10,941 nucleotides of DNA, from contig CALFBL010000339.1 of assembly GCA_937951695.1 (NCBI GenBank), positions 1-10,941 on the forward strand. The letters run 5' to 3'. Of the stretch, positions 6,581-10,941 are shown piece by piece. A program made the translations under genes and the position numbers. Source of the stretch: an uncultured Granulosicoccaceae bacterium (GTDB lineage Bacteria > Pseudomonadota > Gammaproteobacteria > Granulosicoccales > Granulosicoccaceae). The notes under the pieces are model-generated. The model worked only from the letters and a program-made list of their open reading frames with translations. It searched no databases and was not told the DNA's origin. Within the stretch, counting starts at the first letter, position 1. The number at the start of each line of letters is the position of its first letter.

Positions 6581-7183
6581 TCACTTCGCCTTTATAGCCT
6601 CGGTCTCGATCTGAATAATGACTTCATCACCCACCAGTCCATTGCCAACGGCGTAGGTCATGCCGAACTCGCTGCGATTGATCGTTGTGTTCATCGACAG
6701 GCCTAACACGTCGCGTTTATGTCCGAACGGGTAGGGTGCAGCTTTATTCAGGATCACCTCCAGCGTCACGGGCTGGGTCTGTCCGCGGATCGTCAGATCG
6801 CCTGTGATGGTGGTGCCATCGGCAGCGTTCGTGGCGTCGCCGCCTTCGGCTGTAAAGGTAATCAGTGGATGGGCTTTGACATGAAGAAAGTCTTTTGAGC
6901 GAACGTGCTTGTCGCGGGCCTTATTAAAGCTCTCGACTTTGGCGGCGTCGATGTTCACAGTGACTTTCCCCAGCTGTTGGGTTTCATCGTCGTAGAGGAA
7001 TGTGCCGCTGAGTTTGGTGAAAACGCCCAAGGTTTTTGCGTAGCCGACGTGATCTACTGTGAAAAAAATGGTGGTGTGTTCGGGGTCGAGCTCGTAGCTC
7101 GCCATGTCGGCTTTCGCTACACTGCTGAGAAGGGCTGTGCTGCCAAGCAGGAAGGCGAGTGCGGTGGTGTATGGGATGCGCAT
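6581..7183 (-). CDS. yceI: YceI-family periplasmic lipid-binding protein
   Basis: YceI-family proteins are small secreted beta-barrels of lipocalin-like fold; structures in the family hold polyisoprenoid or fatty ligands. The exact physiological role is unsettled. The 200-residue precursor has a Sec signal peptide (hydrophobic core 8-23, cleavage likely after AKA at residue 25). The mature protein opens with YELDPEHTTIFFTVDHVGYAKTLGVF, the family hallmark, followed by strands such as GKVTVNIDAAKVES, the K(D)FLHVKAHPLITFTA segment, GDLTIRGQTQPVTLEV and NRSEFGMTYAVGNGLVGDEVIIQIE. The ATG at 7181-7183 has GGAG on the minus strand seven bases upstream (bases 7191-7194). It is transcribed toward tRNA-Met and divergently from the lipid operon beginning at 7372. 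No cytochrome b561 partner, often found beside yceI, is present. The symbol denotes family membership. Confidence 0.93.
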   Translation of the reverse strand: MRIPYTTALAFLLGSTALLSSVAKADMASYELDPEHTTIFFTVDHVGYAKTLGVFTKLSGTFLYDDETQQLGKVTVNIDAAKVESFNKARDKHVRSKDFLHVKAHPLITFTAEGGDATNAADGTTITGDLTIRGQTQPVTLEVILNKAAPYPFGHKRDVLGLSMNTTINRSEFGMTYAVGNGLVGDEVIIQIETEAIKAK

Positions 7184-7299
7184 GATAATGCTCCGGTCTG
7201 GCTGATCGAGGTAATAGCCAATAATCTGTTCTCAAGCCAGCATAAGCCAGAATCTGGTCTGACGGGGTGAACGTCACGTGCAAGAAATCTCGATAGTCT

Positions 7300-7321
7300 T
7301 CCGGTTCAAAATTGATCCGGA
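7300..7321. promoter_or_regulatory. 22-bp dyad in the yceI/lipid-operon divergent gap, probable operator
   Basis: Outer arms TCCGG (7300-7304) and CCGGA (7317-7321) and inner arms TCAA (7306-7309) and TTGA (7312-7315) form a nested, almost perfect inverted repeat, with one T/T mismatch pair and an AA centre. It has the size and symmetry of a dimeric helix-turn-helix regulator site. It overlaps the -35 side of the candidate promoter for the operon at 7372 and is about 117 bases from the yceI start. No regulator gene lies in the window. Confidence 0.45.
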
Positions 7322-7346
7322 CAATCCTGCAAGTGGAATTTATCGT
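7318..7346 (+). promoter_or_regulatory. Weak candidate promoter of the lipid operon
   Basis: CGGACA (7318-7323) and TATCGT (7341-7346) with a 17-base spacer each match four of six consensus positions. Transcription would begin near 7353, about 20 bases before the ATG at 7372. The -35 overlaps the 22-bp dyad, consistent with repressor control, but the boxes are weak. Confidence 0.28.
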
Positions 7347-7371
7347 AAAACCTAAAAACTAACGAAGACCG

Positions 7372-8106
7372 ATGATCGAATTCGACCCCGACAACGCGCT
7401 CAAGGCCAGGACTGCTTCGCGCCCAATCGTCGTGTTCACACGGCTTGCGGCAGCACTTTTGGTCTTGGTCGGTAGCACCGCCTACCTGGCCTACGGCACA
7501 GCGGCGGTGGCCGTGGTTGTGTTCTGCGCGATCGGTTTATTGTGTCTTCGCGGCCTGATACACAGCTACCCGCATGAGGTGTTCGGGGCTTGCAATGGTG
7601 TGACGTTGGTGCGTACCGCCCTGGTAGCGCTGTTAGCGGAAGCGATAGTGTCACCCCCCACGCCGTGGTTCGTGTTCAGCGTGGCGCTCATTGCTTTTGC
7701 ATCGGACGGCTTGGACGGTTGGCTAGCCCGGCGCGCAGGTCTCAGTTCGGTGTTTGGTGCGCGCTTCGACATGGAGGCTGATGCGTTGCTTGGCGCTGTG
7801 CTTGCGCTTATCTTGCTCACACATGGCACGCTCGGGCCAGCGATCCTTGTACTTGGGTTTTCGCGCTATGTGTTCGTGGTGGCGGGCTGGATCTGGCCTG
7901 CGTTACAAGGGCAATTGCCGGAAAGCTATCGCCGTAAAACGATTTGTGTGGTGCAAATTGCGGCGCTGATTGCGTTGTTGTGCCCGTTAACTCCAGCGCC
8001 GCATTTGCCGTGGATTGCATCCGGTGCTGCGGCTTTGTTGCTTTATTCTTTCGCGATCGATATCTGGGCGTTGCTTCACGGGCACAGCGAGAGACGCGTC
8101 TTGTGA
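7372..8106 (+). CDS. CDP-alcohol phosphatidyltransferase family membrane protein
   Basis: Enzymes of this family displace CMP from a CDP-activated donor (usually CDP-diacylglycerol) with an alcohol to make a phospholipid, at the inner membrane. The 244-residue product contains the full signature D-G-x2-A-R-x8-G-x3-D-x3-D at residues 115-137: Asp112 and Asp115 before it, Ala119-Arg120, Gly129, Asp133 and Asp137. All four metal-binding Asp are present, so an active enzyme is expected. Hydrophobic segments lie near 20-40, 43-63, 94-111, 138-158, 160-178, 193-213 and 216-236, with a charged PESYRRK loop before the last two. The sequence is not close enough to PgsA, PssA or Pcs for me to name the acceptor alcohol. 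The start has GAAG at 7364-7367. The TGA overlaps the GTG of the next gene by four bases, implying coupled translation. Confidence 0.88.
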   Translation: MIEFDPDNALKARTASRPIVVFTRLAAALLVLVGSTAYLAYGTAAVAVVVFCAIGLLCLRGLIHSYPHEVFGACNGVTLVRTALVALLAEAIVSPPTPWFVFSVALIAFASDGLDGWLARRAGLSSVFGARFDMEADALLGAVLALILLTHGTLGPAILVLGFSRYVFVVAGWIWPALQGQLPESYRRKTICVVQIAALIALLCPLTPAPHLPWIASGAAALLLYSFAIDIWALLHGHSERRVL

Positions 8107-9722
8107 AGCGCGCCACCGTGAAAAATGGCGTGTTTCTCGTCCTAGCAGCAGCGGTTATTTTTGCGGTTTTGGTGTTGCCCAATCATCCGGGAACGATGCG
8201 CTGGTCGGCGTTAAACCGTTTTCCGTTGGAATTGCCGGTGATTTTGTTAGGCATGATCGCTGGGGGTTGGAGATGGGGCATCGCGATGTTTGTCTCATTG
8301 GCGCTGGTCGCAGCGACGTTCATCAAGTTGGCTGACTACGGGATGTTCACCGCTTATAACCGAACCTTCAATCCCATTCTGGATGCCTTTTTAATTCAGG
8401 CGGGCATTGGCCTGCTGCGAGACAGTATCGGCATGCCGTTAACGATTCTGGTCGTCGTGGGCGCAATACTCGCATTGATTCTTCTGTTCTTCGCCATCCT
8501 GCGCGGACTGCGTGTGTGGGGGCGGTTAGCTGTCCCGCCTGCAGCGCGTGCCGCCGCCGCTATAGGCGCGCTGGTGTTTGGCGGATGGGCTGTGGCCGAT
8601 GCGGGACATCACCTCGATTACTGGAAACTTGAACGTAGCCCGCCCGGTACTGCTTGGACCTCGCGCCTGAGCGTTAAGCGCGGTGTCGAAATACGCAATG
8701 CGGCGGCAGATTTGGCGCAGTTCCGTCGCGATGCCCGTGAAGATAGTTACGCCAACGACACGGGGCTGCTGGACGGTTTAAAAGACCGGGACGTTATCAT
8801 CATTTACGTCGAAAGCTACGGACGGGCGAGTTTCGACAACCCGTTATACGCGCCCACCCACACAGCGACGCTGGCGGCTCAGTTGGGGCCATTGGAGGAA
8901 GCAGGCTTTGCGGTACGAAGCGGCTGGCTGACATCCCCTACAGTGGGCGGACAAAGTTGGCTGGCGCACGCTGCCTTATCATCGGGGCTGTGGACTTCCG
9001 ACCATGGCCGTTACAAGGCCATGCTCGCCAGCGGTCATAAAAACCTTTTTCACATCGCTCAAGACGCCGGGTTTCGTACGACCGCGGTGATGCCTGCGAT
9101 CACCTTAGCTTGGCCGGAGAGTGATGCAATGGGGTTTGATTTGATCTTTGCAGCAGCTGACATCCCGTACCAAGGGGAGCGTTTCCATTGGGTCACCATG
9201 CCCGATCAATTCACGCTGGCGACCTACGCAGACCTATTGAGTGATGACCCGCGAGCGGACTTTGTCCAGATCGCGTTAATTTCATCCCATGCGCCGTGGG
9301 TACCGATTCCCGATATGCTTCCTTGGGATGACATCGGCGATGGCACTGAGTTTAATGCCATGGCGATGCGTGGCCCCACGCCACGCGAACTTTGGAAAGA
9401 CTACGACGATGTGCGCGACGCGTACCGGCTAGCGATCGATTACTCGTTACGGGCTACGTTTGAACACATCGCCCAGCTTGGGGGCGATGCGCCATTGGTT
9501 TTTGTGGTCGGTGACCATCAGGCCGCAGGATTTGTTGCTGGCAGTGACAATCGTGATGTGCCGGTGCATGCGGTTGGTCCGCCTGAGACAGTCGCGCGCT
9601 TGAACGATTGGGGTTGGCGAATTGGCATGATCCCCGGTGGTCCTGTGCGGCGGATGGATAGCTTTCGAAATAATTTCATAGCAGCGTTCAGCGGTGTGGG
9701 TATCGCTGGGGCCGCACCGTGA
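8103..9722 (+). CDS. Membrane-anchored alkaline-phosphatase-superfamily (sulfatase-like) protein
   Basis: The 539-residue product combines an N-terminal block of about five membrane segments (near 8-27, 38-55, 57-77, 112-140, 150-170) with a periplasmic sulfatase/alkaline-phosphatase-fold domain from about residue 215, the layout of LtaS and EptA-type headgroup transferases. Active-site features: DVIIIYVESYG with Glu237 as first metal ligand, TVGGQSWLAH with Ser285 as likely nucleophile, the LSSGLWTSDHGRY stretch, SSHAPW with a substrate-site His, and VVGDHQ with Asp471-His472 as metal ligands. Reactions of this class include hydrolysis or transfer of phosphoglycerol, phosphoethanolamine or sulfate; the substrate is not determined. 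The GTG at 8103 shares GTGA with the upstream stop; GTG 8118 is an alternative. The open frame extends back to 7944, but that part overlaps the previous gene in another frame. Its end overlaps the next gene by four bases. Confidence 0.87.
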   Translation: MKRATVKNGVFLVLAAAVIFAVLVLPNHPGTMRWSALNRFPLELPVILLGMIAGGWRWGIAMFVSLALVAATFIKLADYGMFTAYNRTFNPILDAFLIQAGIGLLRDSIGMPLTILVVVGAILALILLFFAILRGLRVWGRLAVPPAARAAAAIGALVFGGWAVADAGHHLDYWKLERSPPGTAWTSRLSVKRGVEIRNAAADLAQFRRDAREDSYANDTGLLDGLKDRDVIIIYVESYGRASFDNPLYAPTHTATLAAQLGPLEEAGFAVRSGWLTSPTVGGQSWLAHAALSSGLWTSDHGRYKAMLASGHKNLFHIAQDAGFRTTAVMPAITLAWPESDAMGFDLIFAAADIPYQGERFHWVTMPDQFTLATYADLLSDDPRADFVQIALISSHAPWVPIPDMLPWDDIGDGTEFNAMAMRGPTPRELWKDYDDVRDAYRLAIDYSLRATFEHIAQLGGDAPLVFVVGDHQAAGFVAGSDNRDVPVHAVGPPETVARLNDWGWRIGMIPGGPVRRMDSFRNNFIAAFSGVGIAGAAP

Positions 9723-10642
9723 GTAGCCGAGTAAGTAGCCCTGCGAAGAGTGTGCTGAACGTTACCGTCTCGCTGGGTGTTTTGGGTTTGGGAATCGGTT
9801 GGGCTGACGCAGGTGCTGTAATAGATCAGTTGCGCGGGGCGTCTGTGAGTTGGCTTGTTTGGGCGGTGGCAGCGTTGACCTTGGTTACTGTGCTGATGGC
9901 GAAACGCTGGCAAATCGTCGCACGTGCATTTGACATCGATATCTACCTGGCGCGCGCCATTGCCGAATACTACATTGCCCAGCTGGTGAACCTCGTGCTA
10001 CCCGGGGGCGTGGCAGGTGATGTGACGCGAGCTGTGCGTGCTCGACACGGTGCGGATCTAAGCCGCGCGGCGCGTTCTGTTGCCACCGAGCGAATCATGG
10101 GGCAGGCGGTTATGTTTGGGCTGCTTGGCATTGGGCTGCTCACCGCTTGGATCGTCCCTGGCGGTATTACGTGGCCATCGACGACTTGGGTTGCGGTTCT
10201 GGCAGGCATGTCGGTCATAGGGGTTATCGCGGTGCTCTGTGTAATGCCGCCGGGACGGGCCGATGCAACAAGGCGGTTCTTGAGACTCACCGTACGCCTG
10301 TTTGCACAACCTCATTTAGTTCTGCTCTCACTGATCATTGCGATGCTTTTGATCTTCAGCCTCTACGCCTGTGCCCGTGCAACCGGCACAACAATCCCAG
10401 CCGCCGGATGGCTAACGCTGGTGCCGCTGATCTTGTCGGCGATGCTGATTCCGTTATCGGTGGGAGGCTGGGGTTGGCGCGAAGGTGCAGCTGCGGCACT
10501 TTTTCCGCTCATTGGGGCAACACCGAGCGCCGGCATTGCAACTGGTATTGCTTATGGCGCGACGATGATGATCGCAGCGCTTCCTGGACTTATTTTCGCG
10601 TGGCGCTCTCATGCCGCACCCACATTCTCACCTCAAAATTAA
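9719..10642 (+). CDS. Flippase-like LPG_synthase_TM (UPF0104/YbhN-type) membrane protein
   Basis: The 307-residue protein is almost wholly hydrophobic, with about seven to eight membrane segments. It carries the family hallmark near residues 88-104: Q-L-V-N-L-V-L-P-G-G-V-A-G-D-V-x-R, with Asn91, Pro95-Gly96-Gly97, Gly100-Asp101 and Arg104. A second conserved stretch is PLSVGGWGWREGAAAALFPLIG near the C-terminus. This is the domain that in MprF translocates lysyl-phosphatidylglycerol, here without any aminoacyl-transferase domain. Stand-alone members such as E. coli YbhN are encoded beside lipid synthesis genes (ybhN with clsB). The GTG at 9719 forms a GTGA overlap with the preceding stop, so the protein is probably made together with the sulfatase-like enzyme. 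Lipid translocation is inferred from the family; the cargo is unknown. Confidence 0.87.
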   Translation: MSSRVSSPAKSVLNVTVSLGVLGLGIGWADAGAVIDQLRGASVSWLVWAVAALTLVTVLMAKRWQIVARAFDIDIYLARAIAEYYIAQLVNLVLPGGVAGDVTRAVRARHGADLSRAARSVATERIMGQAVMFGLLGIGLLTAWIVPGGITWPSTTWVAVLAGMSVIGVIAVLCVMPPGRADATRRFLRLTVRLFAQPHLVLLSLIIAMLLIFSLYACARATGTTIPAAGWLTLVPLILSAMLIPLSVGGWGWREGAAAALFPLIGATPSAGIATGIAYGATMMIAALPGLIFAWRSHAAPTFSPQN

Positions 10643-10685
10643 TCGCCCATTTCGTTATTCTTTAAACACTCAACCAGGGACTGAC

Positions 10686-10941
10686 ATGACACATTTTGTA
10701 AAATCCAACCGTCGAGCCTTTTTGCAAACCGGTGCAGCGCTTGTCGCGACTGCTGCATTGCCTTCGATGCCGGTATTTGCAGCCGATCCAAAGGCTGTGA
10801 ACTTCCAACTTTCATGGTTGCACTCTGTGCAGTTCGGCGGGAGTCGAGCTCAAATGTATCACCCCTACCTTAACCTGCGTCCCATTCCTCATATCAGCCG
10901 GAACCTGGGAGCTGCACTCATGGGCCAAGGGACAACACAAA
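10686..10941 (+). CDS. Tat-exported NMT1/THI5-like ABC-transporter substrate-binding protein, N-terminal part (3' end outside window; possibly interrupted)
   Basis: ATG 10686 has a strong AGGGA at 10676-10680, five bases upstream, and follows the flippase-like gene by 43 bases. Residues 8-13 read NRRAFL, a twin-arginine motif, followed by a weakly hydrophobic alanine-rich stretch and a probable cleavage site after VFA (residue 32). Residues 38-53, VNFQLSWLHSVQFGGS, match the start of mature NMT1/THI5-type substrate-binding proteins, which deliver small nitrogenous, sulfonate or pyrimidine-like solutes to ABC importers. After about residue 53 the expected continuation (a Tyr/Ile/Ala and then a KGYY-like motif) is absent, and the following 32 residues (Arg, His, Pro-rich) resemble nothing in the family. 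The frame stays open to the edge. The gene may be interrupted by an inserted element or a rearrangement near 10841-10846. The solute cannot be named. Confidence 0.7.
   Translation, partial: MTHFVKSNRRAFLQTGAALVATAALPSMPVFAADPKAVNFQLSWLHSVQFGGSRAQMYHPYLNLRPIPHISRNLGAALMGQGTTQ

Noticed and set aside
7234..7257. AAGCCAG direct repeat (7234-7240 and 7244-7250) and the short CCAG/CTGG dyad beside it upstream of yceI
   Set aside because: Two 7-base copies and 4-base arms are within chance expectation; no operator is claimed.
6905..7270. 121-codon open frame on the + strand across yceI
   Set aside because: It is antisense to a clear yceI gene with a signal peptide and family motifs, has no recognisable domain, and arises from the codon bias of the true strand.
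7944..8102. 53-codon N-terminal extension of the sulfatase-like protein
   Set aside because: It overlaps the CDP-alcohol phosphatidyltransferase gene in another frame and is Cys-rich and unlike a membrane-anchor start; the GTGA overlap at 8103-8106 is the natural start.
7817..8182. 121-codon open frame on the - strand inside the lipid operon
   Set aside because: Low-complexity Thr/Arg/Ala composition and full overlap with two supported genes mark it as a shadow frame.
9970..10315. Two overlapping minus-strand open frames within the flippase-like gene
   Set aside because: Both are antisense to a gene with conserved family motifs and have Pro/Arg-rich shadow composition.
1..10941. CRISPR array, toxin-antitoxin pair, restriction or phage-defence genes
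   Set aside because: No regularly spaced repeats, no small overlapping gene pairs of that type, and no nuclease, methylase or phage protein motifs were found on either strand.

Overview
The window reads as chromosomal DNA of a gammaproteobacterium of moderate GC content. The species cannot be fixed from sequence alone. Bases 1-6377 carry a housekeeping block on the + strand: a TPR protein (cut by the left edge), lolB, ispE, tRNA-Gln(TTG), prs, rplY, pth, ychF and tRNA-Met(CAT). From general knowledge, this order matches the corresponding locus of Pseudomonas, including the two tRNAs. The block joins outer-membrane lipoprotein insertion (LolB), the MEP isoprenoid pathway (IspE), PRPP synthesis (Prs) and translation support (L25, peptidyl-tRNA hydrolase, YchF, two tRNAs). 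rplY has its own extended -10 promoter and a leader with two hairpins. tRNA-Met has its own promoter and is followed by an intrinsic terminator.

Bases 6378-7371 are a switch region. A convergent gap (about 6423-6580) holds a perfect 18-bp palindrome. A yceI-family gene for an exported lipid-binding protein follows on the - strand. A 188-bp divergent gap then separates yceI from the next + strand gene and contains a 22-bp near-perfect dyad.

Bases 7372-10642 are a tightly coupled three-gene operon. Both internal junctions are 4-base GTGA stop/start overlaps. It encodes a CDP-alcohol phosphatidyltransferase, a membrane-anchored alkaline-phosphatase-superfamily enzyme resembling sulfatases and LtaS/EptA-type headgroup transferases, and a stand-alone multi-pass protein of the MprF flippase-domain type (UPF0104/LPG_synthase_TM). 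Together they look like a module that makes, modifies and translocates a polar lipid. The product cannot be named from sequence, and this is the least conventional part of the window.

Bases 10686-10941 begin a Tat-exported ABC-transporter substrate-binding protein of the NMT1/THI5 type. It resembles its family only up to about residue 53, where the likeness stops abruptly about 100 bases before the window end. An inserted mobile element, a rearrangement or an assembly junction would explain this.
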